64,000 nt of DNA from Bradyrhizobium sp. cir1 (lineage in GTDB: Bacteria > Pseudomonadota > Alphaproteobacteria > Rhizobiales > Xanthobacteraceae). The stretch lies in NCBI RefSeq assembly GCF_014198245.1, contig NZ_JACIHE010000011.1:124001-188000 (forward strand), given 5' to 3'. Positions 8,710 to 17,598 of this stretch are shown here, in pieces. The first letter of the stretch is position 1. Each line of letters starts with the position of its first letter. The translations under genes and the position numbers were made by a program. The notes below the pieces were generated by a model, which was not told where the DNA came from, did no database searches, and was given only the letters and a program-made list of their open reading frames with translations.

Positions 8710-10995
8710 CTAGCGGCGCACGTTCTGCACGATCGTTCCGAGCATCTCCAACATCAGCCGTTGCTGTTGTTGCTGCACGGCGAGATCCTGTGCCGCCTTT
8801 GCCTCGTTCGCCTGCTCGACCTGAAGCGCCCGCTGCGCGCCCAGATGCCCGAGCGCCCCCGCTCTCGCATAGAGGGAAATTTTCGTTTCGCTCTGATCCA
8901 TGGGATAGGCGTATTTTCGGTCGATCATTTCGGCCAGGCTCACCATTGAATCGGGATCGCCGAGCCGCACACCCATCCGAAAGGTATTGACCGCCTCCGG
9001 GACGTTCTTCTTGTCCTGATACAGAATCCAGCCCAGATTGTCGTAGGCGGCGGGATAGCGCAGGCTAACGAGCTTGCGATGGATTTCGTAGGCCCTGTTG
9101 CGATCTCCGAACTGCAGCGATCGGCCCAGTTGATACTGAAACCGGAGCTGATCCGGATATTGCCGGACAGCCAGCTCGCAATTGGCCACCGCGTCGCTGA
9201 CCCGGGCCTTGAGCGCGTCGAATGGGGCCCCCGGCCCCGACCGTTGCGGGTCGGTCGGGTTTCCGGCCAGCTGGTCGCAAAGGTTGGCTGCCTGGGTCTC
9301 GCGTTGGATCTCGGCCTCGCGCTTCTTTCTCTCCTCGTCCAGCCTTTGGGCGGCTTCACGTGTTTCACGCTCAAGCCGCTCAGTCCGCTCGCGCTGCTGT
9401 TGCTCGATCTTCAATCGCTGCTGTTCAAGCTCCTTTTGCCTCCCTTCGGCATCCCGCTTGAGCTGATCGAGGGTATCCTTGGTGACGACAATCAGCGCCT
9501 CCCCGGTGTGCGGCTGGAACCCCGGGGCGTCGTAGAATTCGTACTCGCCCTTCTGGCTGCGCCAGTACCAGACGCGCGCGTTGCCGGTGAGGGGATCGAA
9601 GAAGGCATATTTCTCGGGATCGATCCGCTGCGGAGCCCTGACGGCTTCGGACTGCCGCTGCGCTTTCCAAGCTTCCACGATGTCCCTGCTGACCGGCAGA
9701 AGTTCCTCGCCGGTCTCGGGATGGAAGCCCATCAGGTCGAAGATCTCGATCGCGCCGGACCTGGCCTTGTAATACCAGACGATGGGTTCTCCGGTTCGCA
9801 GATCGAAGAACACCGGATCCGGCGGCGCCTTGATCGGCTTCGGACGATTGCCCTTCTCGTATTCCCTGAGCCTCTGGAGCAGTTCGGCCGTCAACAGCCG
9901 GCATTCCTTGCCCGTGGCGCTGTCGATGCCCGGCTTGTTGCCGTATCGCACCGCGTCCTTGGTGATGACGTAACATTTTTGGGATTCGCTATCGCGCTTG
10001 TACTGCTGCCAGGCTGCGATCACGTCGCGCGAGATGACTGCGAGGGCATCGCCGGTTCGCGGGTCGAAGCCTTCGCGATCGTAGAACTCGAAATCGCCCG
10101 TCTTGTCAGCGCGTCGATACCAGACGCGAGCCTTGCCGGTGATAGGATCGAAGAACGCGTATTTCTCGGGATCGATCAGCGTTGGAGCCTGGCGCGCCTC
10201 TTTCTGCTTTTGCAGGTTCCAGGCCTCGACGACGTCTTTGGTGATCGGAAGCAATTCCTCTCCGGAAGAGGGATGGAAACCCATCAGGTCGAACAGTTCA
10301 ATCTCGCCGTTCTTGGTCTTGGAGTACCAGACGATCGGTTCTCCCGTTCCGAGATTGAAGAAGGTCGGCGTGCCGCCGGTGATCTGAGTCGGACGATTGC
10401 CCTTCTCGTATTCGCGAAGACGCTCGACCATTTCGGGCGTGACGGCACGACATTGGCGTCCGGTCCCCGGATCTATGCCGGGCCGTTCGCCATATCTGAC
10501 GCCATCGCGCGTGATTACGTAGCACTTCAGGGCGTTGCCATCGCGTGAAATAATCTCTTTCGAGGTTCCCCGCCACAAGATGAGGGACTGCCCGACCATC
10601 AGGACGAAGACGCCGAGAAGCCCCACAAGCCGCCGTCGCTTCGACAGCGAAATCGTCAGCCCGCCGAAGAAGACGAGCGCAACGAAGGTCACATAAACAA
10701 GCGCATTGGCAAGATGCTTGTTCAGGTCGAAGACGTCAGCAACCTCCTGGACATAGCTGCGGGCCAGGAAGTAGACGAAGATCTTGTCAAGGACCCATGC
10801 TGCCACGAACAGGACAAGCAGGCAGCCGGCCACAGCGAGAACCGATCGCAGTGGGTTGGTCTTGAACGCGAATGCGCGGCCCGCGGCCTCGCGGATCTTT
10901 TCAACCAGCATCGCAAGGCGCGTTCGGGTCTTTGTTGTATCGTCACTTTCCCCCGCACCCGACGGCGGCAATAAACTGGTCGGCTCGTCAATCAT
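8710..10995 (-). CDS. Large membrane protein with duplicated TG..VWY domain, coiled coil and Sel1/TPR-like tail
   Basis: 761 residues; family not recognised. Three hydrophobic segments lie near residues 50-77, 95-117 and 122-141. Then come two copies of a ~180-residue unit (158-339 and 340-515). Each starts KCYVIT.D.VRYG..PGID and contains two sub-repeats of the form FFd..TGep.VWY....G..E.fD..GF.P.TGeeLlp.t.Dv..AW. A Gln/Glu/Arg-rich coiled coil (about 510-575) leads to a Sel1/TPR-like C-terminus (about 580-730) ending in a Gln run. Topology suggests a short cytoplasmic N-terminus; which side the repeats face is undecided. It stands alone, with no operon partner. Confidence 0.75.
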   Translation of the reverse strand: MIDEPTSLLPPSGAGESDDTTKTRTRLAMLVEKIREAAGRAFAFKTNPLRSVLAVAGCLLVLFVAAWVLDKIFVYFLARSYVQEVADVFDLNKHLANALVYVTFVALVFFGGLTISLSKRRRLVGLLGVFVLMVGQSLILWRGTSKEIISRDGNALKCYVITRDGVRYGERPGIDPGTGRQCRAVTPEMVERLREYEKGNRPTQITGGTPTFFNLGTGEPIVWYSKTKNGEIELFDLMGFHPSSGEELLPITKDVVEAWNLQKQKEARQAPTLIDPEKYAFFDPITGKARVWYRRADKTGDFEFYDREGFDPRTGDALAVISRDVIAAWQQYKRDSESQKCYVITKDAVRYGNKPGIDSATGKECRLLTAELLQRLREYEKGNRPKPIKAPPDPVFFDLRTGEPIVWYYKARSGAIEIFDLMGFHPETGEELLPVSRDIVEAWKAQRQSEAVRAPQRIDPEKYAFFDPLTGNARVWYWRSQKGEYEFYDAPGFQPHTGEALIVVTKDTLDQLKRDAEGRQKELEQQRLKIEQQQRERTERLERETREAAQRLDEERKKREAEIQRETQAANLCDQLAGNPTDPQRSGPGAPFDALKARVSDAVANCELAVRQYPDQLRFQYQLGRSLQFGDRNRAYEIHRKLVSLRYPAAYDNLGWILYQDKKNVPEAVNTFRMGVRLGDPDSMVSLAEMIDRKYAYPMDQSETKISLYARAGALGHLGAQRALQVEQANEAKAAQDLAVQQQQQRLMLEMLGTIVQNVRR

Positions 10996-11395
10996 CTAAC
11001 TCAACCTCGGTGGTAAGGTCGCCAATAGCGATAGCTGCATAATCGGTAAGCTCTATCCCAGAGCAAGGAAGACAGGACAGGTCAATTAGACGTTGTGGTA
11101 TTTTGCGTGCAACTCCAAATGATTCGGATTGTCCAGATCAAGCGCCAGAAAGAAGAAATTTCGTCTTATCAGTATCATCGCCCACGTCTGGCTTCAGACG
11201 CGACGTGATCGCCCTAGAGCAGTAGCAATGAGGAGCGAGCGCGCCAAGCGTCAGTAAGTCGCCCGGACAATGCCGATGGCTGTGCCGGTCAAAACCGGAC
11301 CGTACACCTTTAGCAAAGGCGGCCAAGTGCGTTTCGCTAATTCGCGCCAACCGCTTGTGATCTTGTGCCAAAATAGCGACGAAGACCAGACTGCT
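10996..11395. other. Gene-free stretch
   Basis: About 400 bases without a convincing gene. Only short, unconserved-looking frames are present. A 9-base inverted pair CTAGAGCAG (11214-11222) and CTGCTCTAG (11391-11399) encloses about 170 bases, which may be an old repeat unit. Nothing else was seen. Confidence 0.4.
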
Positions 11396-11815
11396 CTAGC
11401 GCTTCCAGTTGCAGATGCCGCCGGAGCGGCACGGCCAGGTCTGGATGCGGGTGTCCATCGCCTGCGCGTCGAGCGGGTTGCTGCGGCGATGCGCGAGCTT
11501 GGTGCGGGCGGCGCCGCGGGGCTGCGTGCTCTTGGTATGCGCGACCTTCGGCTCGGGCACATGCACGCGTTCGGCGGCGACCTTCTTCGGCACATCCATC
11601 GGCTCGATCCGCGCCTGCGCCTCGTTGCCGCCCTTCGCCTCGAGTGCGACCGGTGCGAACCGCGTCTCGGGCCCGAGCCGCTTCGGCGACAGCACCGCCT
11701 TGGAGAGATCGAGACCGAGATATTCGTCAGGCTTGTAGTCGTCAGCGCGCACGATGCCGCCCCATGCAACGACGAGGGCGACGGCAACGGCAAAAGGAAC
11801 GCTTTTCAGGACCAC
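11396..11815 (-). CDS. Secreted hypothetical protein
   Basis: 139 residues with a signal peptide (MVLKSVPFAVAVALVVAWGG, then IVRADD). The mature part begins YKPDEYLGLDLSKAVLSP, has a basic middle, and ends with two cysteines in TWPCRSGGICNWKR that may form a disulfide loop. Family unknown. An AT-rich stretch and a GGAGG-like Shine-Dalgarno lie upstream of the start. Confidence 0.65.
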   Translation of the reverse strand: MVLKSVPFAVAVALVVAWGGIVRADDYKPDEYLGLDLSKAVLSPKRLGPETRFAPVALEAKGGNEAQARIEPMDVPKKVAAERVHVPEPKVAHTKSTQPRGAARTKLAHRRSNPLDAQAMDTRIQTWPCRSGGICNWKR

Positions 11816-11924
11816 GGACGCCTCCTGAAATTGATTATTTAGGGCGTAATTTATCCCTATTTAGGAGGGCATCGCGCGGAATTCCAGCGGCCGGTTGCTG
11901 CCGTGGTTAAGAAGTTTGGCGGTG

Positions 11925-12926
11925 TCAGGCGACCTTACGCGTCGCCCCCGTCCCATCCAGGAACCCCATAAGGCGGCCGCGGATGATGGTTTCCGCCTCG
12001 CCCATGATGCGATCGATGAGTTCCTTGCAGGAGGGGATGTCGTGGATGAGGCCGGCGACCATGCCGCAGCTCCAGGCGCCGGCGTCCATCTGCCCGTCCA
12101 GCATGATCCTGGGATACACGCCCGCGACCTGGTCGTGAATGTCGTCGATGGTGAGCTTGGTGCCCTTCTCGCGCTCGATCTCGAGCAAGCGATCGACATT
12201 GGCGTTCTTCAGCACGCGTTCCGTGTTGCGCAGGGCGCGCATGATCAGGCGGGTGTCGAGCTCGGTGGCCGCAACGAGCGCGTTCTTTACGTTCTGATGC
12301 ACCGGGGCTTCCTTGGTCGCGATAAAGCGCGTGCCCATGTTCATGCCGGCCGCGCCCAGCGACAGCGCCGCGACGAGACTACGCCCGTCGGCCATGCCGC
12401 CGGAGGCCACGAACGGGATCTTCAGCTCCTCTGCCGCCCGCGGCAGCAGGATCATGTTGGGAATGTCGTCTTCGCCGGGATGGCCGCCGCACTCGAAGCC
12501 GTCAACGCTGACGGCGTCGCAGCCGATGCGCTCGGCCTTCAGCGAGTGGCGGACCGAGGTGCATTTGTGGATCACCTTGATGCCGGCGGCTTTCAGCGCC
12601 GGCATGTAGGCTTCCGGGCTGCGGCCCGCGGTCTCCACCGCCTTGATGCCGCCCTCGACGATGGCCGCAATGTATTCCGGATAAGGCGGCGCCGAGAAGG
12701 TCGGCAGGAAGGTCAGGTTCACGCCGAACGGCTTGTCGGTCAGGTCGCGGCAGCGCGCGATCTCCTTGGCGAGCGATTCCGGCGTCTTCTGAGTGAGGCC
12801 CGTGATGATGCCGAGCCCGCCGGCATTCGAGACGGCGGCGGCAAGCTCGGCAAAGCCGACGAAATGCATGCCGCCCTGGATGATGGGGTGCTCGATGCCG
12901 AACAGTTCGGTGATCGCGGTCTTCAC
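11925..12926 (-). CDS. Nitronate monooxygenase-like FMN enzyme
   Basis: 333 residues, TIM-barrel FMN protein of the 2-nitropropane dioxygenase/NMO family. Family features seen: PIIQGGMHFVG at the N-terminus, VSVDGFECGGHPG (the HPG loop that precedes the active site), VASGGMADGRSLVAAL and MGTRFIATKEAP for phosphate binding. It likely oxidises alkyl nitronates or a related activated C-H substrate. The ATG at 12926 has a GGGAGGT upstream. The SDR gene on the same strand ends 62 bases upstream, so co-transcription is possible. Confidence 0.85.
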   Translation of the reverse strand: MKTAITELFGIEHPIIQGGMHFVGFAELAAAVSNAGGLGIITGLTQKTPESLAKEIARCRDLTDKPFGVNLTFLPTFSAPPYPEYIAAIVEGGIKAVETAGRSPEAYMPALKAAGIKVIHKCTSVRHSLKAERIGCDAVSVDGFECGGHPGEDDIPNMILLPRAAEELKIPFVASGGMADGRSLVAALSLGAAGMNMGTRFIATKEAPVHQNVKNALVAATELDTRLIMRALRNTERVLKNANVDRLLEIEREKGTKLTIDDIHDQVAGVYPRIMLDGQMDAGAWSCGMVAGLIHDIPSCKELIDRIMGEAETIIRGRLMGFLDGTGATRKVA

Positions 12927-12988
12927 TTAAGTACCTCCCGGAATTTTGCTTGGGTTGGGATCAGTCTAGCCGGACTTTTGCGCCGTGG

Positions 12989-13726
12989 TCACCATTTCTC
13001 CCCGAACGGCCTGATCTCCATCTCGAAGGTCCAGGCGCTCCTGGGCTGCTGATAGAGCTGCCAATAGGCGTCCGCGACCGACGAGGGCGGCATCAGGAGA
13101 TCGGGATTGTCGAGCGCGTTCGGCCCGAGCGCTTCGAGCCGGCGCTGCCGCACCCATTCGGTGTCGACGCCGGAATCGATGATGAGATGGGCGACGTGGA
13201 TGTTCTTCGGCCCGAGCTCGCGCGCCATCGCCTGCGCCACCGCGCGCAGGCCGAACTTGGCGCTGGCGAAGGCGGCAAAGCCGCTGCCGCCGCGCAAGCT
13301 TGCAGTCGCACCGGTGAAGAAGATGTTGCCGCCGCCGCGCGGCAGCATCAGCCGCGCCGCTTCCCGGCCGGCGAGGAAGCCGGAATAGCAGGCCATCTCC
13401 CACACTTTCCGGAACACGCGCTCGGTGGTGTCGAGGATCGGGAAATTGACGTTGGCGCCGACGTTGAAGATGCAGACCTCGAGCGGCGCATGCTTGTCGG
13501 CATCGTTGAGGAACGAGATGACCTCGTCTTCCTTGCGCGCATCGAGCGAGCGCGCGTGGATCTCACCGCCTGAGGCCTCGATGTCCTTCACCAGCGGCGC
13601 CAGCTTGTCGCCGTTGCGGCGGCCGGCGAAGATCGAAAATCCTTCCGCAGCGAATTTCTTGGCGATCTCGGAGCCGATGAAATCGCCGGCCCCGATGACG
13701 GCGGCGGTCGCGTTTCGCTTGGGCAA
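12989..13726 (-). CDS. SDR-family protein lacking the catalytic tyrosine
   Basis: 245 residues, Rossmann fold. The cofactor loop is VIGAGDFIGSEIAKKF. The Ser region is present (FFTGATASLRG) but the YxxxK motif reads FASAK, with Phe where the catalytic Tyr should be. The start is TTG at 13726 with a strong GGAGGAG upstream. It faces the HxlR regulator across a 155-base intergenic region holding a perfect palindrome. It may bind NAD(P)H without classical dehydrogenase chemistry, or belong to an SDR subfamily with altered chemistry. Confidence 0.8.
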   Translation of the reverse strand: MPKRNATAAVIGAGDFIGSEIAKKFAAEGFSIFAGRRNGDKLAPLVKDIEASGGEIHARSLDARKEDEVISFLNDADKHAPLEVCIFNVGANVNFPILDTTERVFRKVWEMACYSGFLAGREAARLMLPRGGGNIFFTGATASLRGGSGFAAFASAKFGLRAVAQAMARELGPKNIHVAHLIIDSGVDTEWVRQRRLEALGPNALDNPDLLMPPSSVADAYWQLYQQPRSAWTFEMEIRPFGEKW

Positions 13727-13752
13727 GGTCGTCTCCTCCGCTGAGGGTGTGA

Positions 13753-13790
13753 TTGACAGGAGGCTATAGTTCTAAAATAGAACTGTCAAA
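13753..13790. promoter_or_regulatory. Divergent promoter/operator between SDR and HxlR genes
   Basis: A perfect inverted repeat AGTTCTAAAATAGAACT lies at 13768-13784. It is flanked on both sides by TTGACA boxes in opposite orientation (13753-13758 on plus, 13785-13790 on minus). A dimeric HxlR protein binding between the -35 and -10 regions would control both genes. Confidence 0.65.
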
Positions 13791-13881
13791 CCACCGAGCC
13801 AAGTGCTAGGTTTGGCTGGAAATTACGTCGATCATTCAAGTCCGTTCCTTTTTCTGACTGACTAGTGCCGGAGACCGGATT

Positions 13882-14346
13882 ATGAAGTGGGACACGCTGG
13901 ACGAGGAGCCCTGCTCGCTTTCCCGCACCGTCGCCGTGGTCGGCGATCGCTGGACGCTGCTGATCCTGCGCGAATGCTTTTTGCGCGTAAGACGGTTCGA
14001 GGCGTTCCAGTCCTCGCTTCAGATCACGCGGCATCTGCTCTCGGAGCGGCTGAAGAAGCTGGTGCGCTTTGGCATCCTGCGTCGCGTCCCCTATTCAGAA
14101 GCGCCCAAGCGCTACGAATACATCCTCACCCAGAAGGGCCTCGACCTCTACCCGATCATCATGGCGATGGTGCATTGGGGCGACACCCACATGGGCGACG
14201 AGCGCGGCCGCCCGCTGCTGCACGAGCACAAGACATGCGGCAAGTTGTTCGACCCGGTGATGGTGTGCTCGGAATGCGGGGAGGTACTGCATGCCAAGCA
14301 AGTGCATGTGCATGCGGGTCCGGGGCGGGAAGAAGCGGTGGGGTGA
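13882..14346 (+). CDS. HxlR-family transcriptional regulator
   Basis: 154 residues. The winged helix typical of HxlR begins CSLSRTVAVVGDRWTLLILRE and continues F..F..SLQITRHLLSERLKKLV..GIL.RVPYSEAPKRYEYILTQKG. The C-terminal tail has two CxxC-like pairs (CGKLFDPVMVCSECGE) that could bind metal or sense redox. HxlR proteins often sense quinones or aldehydes, which fits control of the divergent oxidoreductase gene. It is probably autoregulated through the palindrome at 13768. Confidence 0.85.
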   Translation: MKWDTLDEEPCSLSRTVAVVGDRWTLLILRECFLRVRRFEAFQSSLQITRHLLSERLKKLVRFGILRRVPYSEAPKRYEYILTQKGLDLYPIIMAMVHWGDTHMGDERGRPLLHEHKTCGKLFDPVMVCSECGEVLHAKQVHVHAGPGREEAVG

Positions 14347-14365
14347 ATGTCGCCAAGTAAACAGG

Positions 14366-14468
14366 TGTCATGCCCCGGCTTGACCGGGGCATCCAGTACG
14401 CCGCGGCCTCTCTGCATCCCTCGACTGCCTCTGGAATACTGGATCGCCCGCCTTCGCGGGCGATGACA
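14366..14468. repeat. Dispersed palindromic repeat (TGTCATGCCCCGG ... GGGCGATGACA type)
   Basis: It starts TGTCATGCCCCGGCTTGACC, has CCAGTACGCCGCGGCC inside, and ends CGCCCGCCTTCGCGGGCGAT plus GACA. A second copy of the same family is at 53376-53543 in this window. Confidence 0.7.
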
Positions 14469-14519
14469 GCGAGGGTGGGATACGCTCTCGCGCCAAAGAC
14501 GCACTGATGGCATTGCCAC

Positions 14520-16133
14520 TCAATGCCCCCGCGCCGGCGCACTCAAGTCGATCGGTCGCAGCACGGCAGCCGTGGGGATCATCAGAACCGCGACGATCGC
14601 GAGCGTCCAGAACACATCGATATAGGCGAGGAAGTCGACCTGCTGCTGCAAGGTCCTGCCGACCCAGGCAACTGCCTGCGACGCGGCGTCGCTCGCATTC
14701 GAGCCCTGCGCCTGGAAGTAGCGCGTCATCGCATCGATGGTTTGCTGATAGCCGAGATCAGACGGCGCGGCGTGCTCGACGAGGCGGCTCTGATGGAATT
14801 GCTGGCGCTGCGCCAAAATCGTCTGCGCCAGTGCGACGCCCATTGAGCCGCCGATGTTGCGGGCGACGTTGATCAGCGCAGAGGCCTGGTTGGTCTTGTC
14901 GGGCGGCACGCCGTCATAGGAGGCAGTCGTCACCGGCAGGAACAGGAAGGGCAGGCCCAGCGCGAGGAAGATGCGCGACAGCGCCGCATAGCCATAAGTG
15001 ATGTCGCCGGTGAGTCCGGTAAGATGCCACATCGATAACGCCACGATGGCAGCGCCGAACATGATGAGATATTTCGGCTGCACCGCGCTGACGAGGCGGC
15101 CCACCACCGGCATCAGCACCAGGGTTGCGACGCCGCCGGGCGATAGGGCAAGGCCGGCCAGCATGGCCGTGTAGTTCAGCTCGGTCTGGAGCAGTTGCGG
15201 CAGGAGCTGGGTCGTCGAGATCAGCACCGCGCCGGTTCCCAGCATGACCAGGAAGCAGGCGCCGAACTGGCGGCGGCCGAGCAGGCGCAGATCGATGATG
15301 GGATCCTCACGCGTCAGTTCCCATGGGATCAGCGCCAGCAGGGAGACCGCTGCGAGAACCGCGAAGATCACAATCATGGTCGATCCGAACCAGTCGTTAC
15401 GCTGGCCTTCGTCAAGCACGAATTCGAGCGAGCCGAGCCCGATCGCGACGAGCAGAAAGCCGATATAGTCGACGCGCAGACCCCTGCTCAGGAGCTTCTC
15501 CCTCTCCTCCTCCGCTCCCGACGGCTCCTTGACCAGCGTGCCGACCAGGAACAGCGAAAGCAGCCCCATCGGCACGTTGATCAGGAACACCCAGTGCCAG
15601 CTATAGGTGTCGGTGATCCAGCCGCCGAGGGTCGGGCCGACCACCGGCGCGACCACCACGGCAACGCCGTAGATGGCGAAAGCCTGGCCGCGCTTGTGCG
15701 GCGGGAAGGAGTCGGCGAGGATCGCCTGCTCGCTGGTGGCCATGCCGCCGCCGCCGAGGCCCTGCAGAATGCGGAACAGCACCAGCGACTGCAAATTCCA
15801 GGCGAAGCCGCACAGAAGCGAGGCGACCGAGAACGTCGCCACGCACATCATGTAGAAGCGCTTGCGGCCGATCACGGTCGAGAGCCAGCCCGAGATCGAC
15901 AGCACGATGGCATTGGCGACGAGATAGCTGGTGATGACATAGGTGCTCTCGTCGATGCCCACCGCGAGCCCGCCGGCGATGTGCCGCAGCGCGACGTTGG
16001 CGATGGTGGTGTCGAGCACCTCCATGAAGGTCGCGATCGAAACCACGAAGGCGATCAGATAGGGATTGTGCCCGCCGGCCGCCGAGCGCTCCGGTGACCA
16101 CCCGGACGCGCCGCCTTGCGCGACGTCGCTCAT
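14520..16133 (-). CDS. emrB: EmrB/QacA-type DHA2 MFS efflux pump
   Basis: About 537 residues with 14 predicted membrane helices. Motifs: FMEVLDTTIANVALRHI in helix 1, GWLSTVIGRKRFYM after helix 2 and the motif-C stretch GPTLGGWITDTYSWHWVFLI. It is the inner-membrane, proton-driven partner of the upstream EmrA. The ATG at 16133 overlaps the emrA stop by 4 bases (ATGA), which fixes the start and implies translational coupling. Substrates are probably hydrophobic toxic compounds. Confidence 0.9.
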   Translation of the reverse strand: MSDVAQGGASGWSPERSAAGGHNPYLIAFVVSIATFMEVLDTTIANVALRHIAGGLAVGIDESTYVITSYLVANAIVLSISGWLSTVIGRKRFYMMCVATFSVASLLCGFAWNLQSLVLFRILQGLGGGGMATSEQAILADSFPPHKRGQAFAIYGVAVVVAPVVGPTLGGWITDTYSWHWVFLINVPMGLLSLFLVGTLVKEPSGAEEEREKLLSRGLRVDYIGFLLVAIGLGSLEFVLDEGQRNDWFGSTMIVIFAVLAAVSLLALIPWELTREDPIIDLRLLGRRQFGACFLVMLGTGAVLISTTQLLPQLLQTELNYTAMLAGLALSPGGVATLVLMPVVGRLVSAVQPKYLIMFGAAIVALSMWHLTGLTGDITYGYAALSRIFLALGLPFLFLPVTTASYDGVPPDKTNQASALINVARNIGGSMGVALAQTILAQRQQFHQSRLVEHAAPSDLGYQQTIDAMTRYFQAQGSNASDAASQAVAWVGRTLQQQVDFLAYIDVFWTLAIVAVLMIPTAAVLRPIDLSAPARGH

Positions 16134-17227
16134 CGCACCCTGGTCCAGGGCACGACCGACATGCCCGGACCGACGGGCAGATCGGCCGGCCAATTGTCGA
16201 CCACGATCTTCACCGGCACGCGCTGGACGACCTTGACGTAGTTGCCGGTGGCGTTTTCCGCAGGCAGCAGGCTGAACGCGGTGCCGGAGCCGGGCTGCAC
16301 GGAATCGACATGGCCGGCCAGCTTGCGGCCCGGATAGGCATCGATGCGGATCTCGACCGGCTGGCCGGGCCGCATGTCGTTGAGCTGGGTCTCCTTGTAG
16401 TTGGCGACGATCCAGACCTCGTCGGGCACGAACATCATCAGGCTTTGGCCCGCCGTGGCGAAGGTGCCCTTGGCGCCCGAGAGCTTGACCACACGGCCGG
16501 ACTGCGCCGCGACGACGCTCGTATATTGCAAATTCAGCCTGGCCTGATCGAGCTGCGCCTGCGACTGCTCGACTTGCGCCTTGGCGCCTTCCAGCTGGGC
16601 TTGCAGCGTCTTGATACCGAGCTGCGCGGCTGTCACCGCGGTTTTGGTCCGCTCCGTGTTGGCCTGCTGCGCCTGAAGATCGGAGCGCGTCTGCTGCTGG
16701 CGCTGCACCGTGCCGGCGCCCTTCTCGACCAGATCTTCCGCGCGCTTGAACTCTTCCTGCGAGAACTGGAGCTGGGCCTGGGCCTGCTCGAGCTGCGCCT
16801 GAGCCTGCTTGATCTGCTCCTGCTGCGAATCGATCTGCGCCTCGACATTGGCGACGTTCGCCTTGGCGACCGCGAGCTGAGCGTTGGCCTGATCGATGGC
16901 GATGCGATAGTCGCGCTCGTCGATCCTGGCCAGCAGGTCACCGGCATTGACATGCTGATTGTCCGTGGCCGGGATGTCGGTCACGTAGCCGCCGACCTTC
17001 GAGGCCACGGAAAAGCTGCGCGCGGCGATGAAGGCGTCGTCCGTGGATTCGTAATGACGCACGTCAAGCCAGTAGAGCAGACCGCCGGCGAGTGCGGCGA
17101 CCAGCACGATCGCTCCCATGGTGGTGAGAAGCCAATGCTCGCGGAGCCGGTCCCGCAGCGGCGGCGATTTCGCCGGCTGCTCCGCACGCGCCCCACGCTC
17201 CCGGGTTTGAGCATCCACGGTGCACAC
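16130..17227 (-). CDS. emrA: EmrA/HlyD-type membrane fusion protein
   Basis: 365 residues. One membrane helix (about 33-53) is followed by YESTDDAFIAARSFSVASKV, the first biotinyl-lipoyl half, a long Gln/Ala-rich coiled coil (about 110-220), and the second lipoyl half and beta barrel ending LPVGPGMSVV. It forms the periplasmic adaptor of the EmrB pump; no TolC-type gene is nearby. The start is a GTG at 17227; a GTG three codons later is also possible. Confidence 0.88.
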   Translation of the reverse strand: MCTVDAQTRERGARAEQPAKSPPLRDRLREHWLLTTMGAIVLVAALAGGLLYWLDVRHYESTDDAFIAARSFSVASKVGGYVTDIPATDNQHVNAGDLLARIDERDYRIAIDQANAQLAVAKANVANVEAQIDSQQEQIKQAQAQLEQAQAQLQFSQEEFKRAEDLVEKGAGTVQRQQQTRSDLQAQQANTERTKTAVTAAQLGIKTLQAQLEGAKAQVEQSQAQLDQARLNLQYTSVVAAQSGRVVKLSGAKGTFATAGQSLMMFVPDEVWIVANYKETQLNDMRPGQPVEIRIDAYPGRKLAGHVDSVQPGSGTAFSLLPAENATGNYVKVVQRVPVKIVVDNWPADLPVGPGMSVVPWTRVR

Positions 17228-17350
17228 CTTTCTCGGGATTGAACGGCGCAGAACGACAAAGCGAGCTTATGCGCCGCCAGCCTAACCTTGGCACTGAGGC
17301 ATGGTTCCGCATCCCGAGCGCGCCACCGCCGTTCGTGATTGCAGAGGTCA

Positions 17351-17382
17351 AAAAGCAAGCGCGGCACTCACCGTGCCGCGCT
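17351..17382 (-). terminator. Rho-independent terminator
   Basis: A perfect 10-base stem (AGCGCGGCAC / GTGCCGCGCT, loop of 5) followed on the minus strand by GCTTTTTG. It ends the transcript of the 53-residue gene and the PRC-barrel gene. Confidence 0.75.
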
Positions 17383-17412
17383 CGCCTCGATGGTCGTGCC
17401 GACGCACTTCGC

Positions 17413-17574
17413 TCAGTGCGTCTTGGTCTCGTGCCATTTCTCGAGATCGGGTTTCACCTTGTTGTCCGATCCCTGTTCTTTCTCCGGATTGCCCTTCCAG
17501 GGCTTGTCCGTCTGGGCATGAGATCCCCAGTCATTCTGCTGCCGGGGATCGTCGTTGGGCCGTTCCTTGCTCAT
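17413..17574 (-). CDS. Small hydrophilic protein (53 aa)
   Basis: Found by reading; below usual ORF cut-offs. The protein starts MSKERPNDDPRQQNDWGSHA and ends EKWHETKTH. It is very polar and disorder-prone, like many small stress proteins. A GGAGAT sits about 5 bases upstream of the ATG. It begins 24 bases after the PRC-barrel gene on the same strand and is followed by a clear terminator, which together support a real two-gene operon. Confidence 0.65.
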   Translation of the reverse strand: MSKERPNDDPRQQNDWGSHAQTDKPWKGNPEKEQGSDNKVKPDLEKWHETKTH

Positions 17575-17598
17575 CGGATCTCCTTTCGTGAAGCAGCC

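Noticed and set aside
11138..11371. 77-codon frame in the gene-free stretch 10996-11395
   Set aside because: No Shine-Dalgarno, irregular composition and no family resemblance.
16094..17242. 382-codon open frame opposite emrA
   Set aside because: Antisense shadow rich in Arg, Gly and Leu; the emrA frame has a membrane helix, a coiled coil and a 4-base coupled start for emrB.
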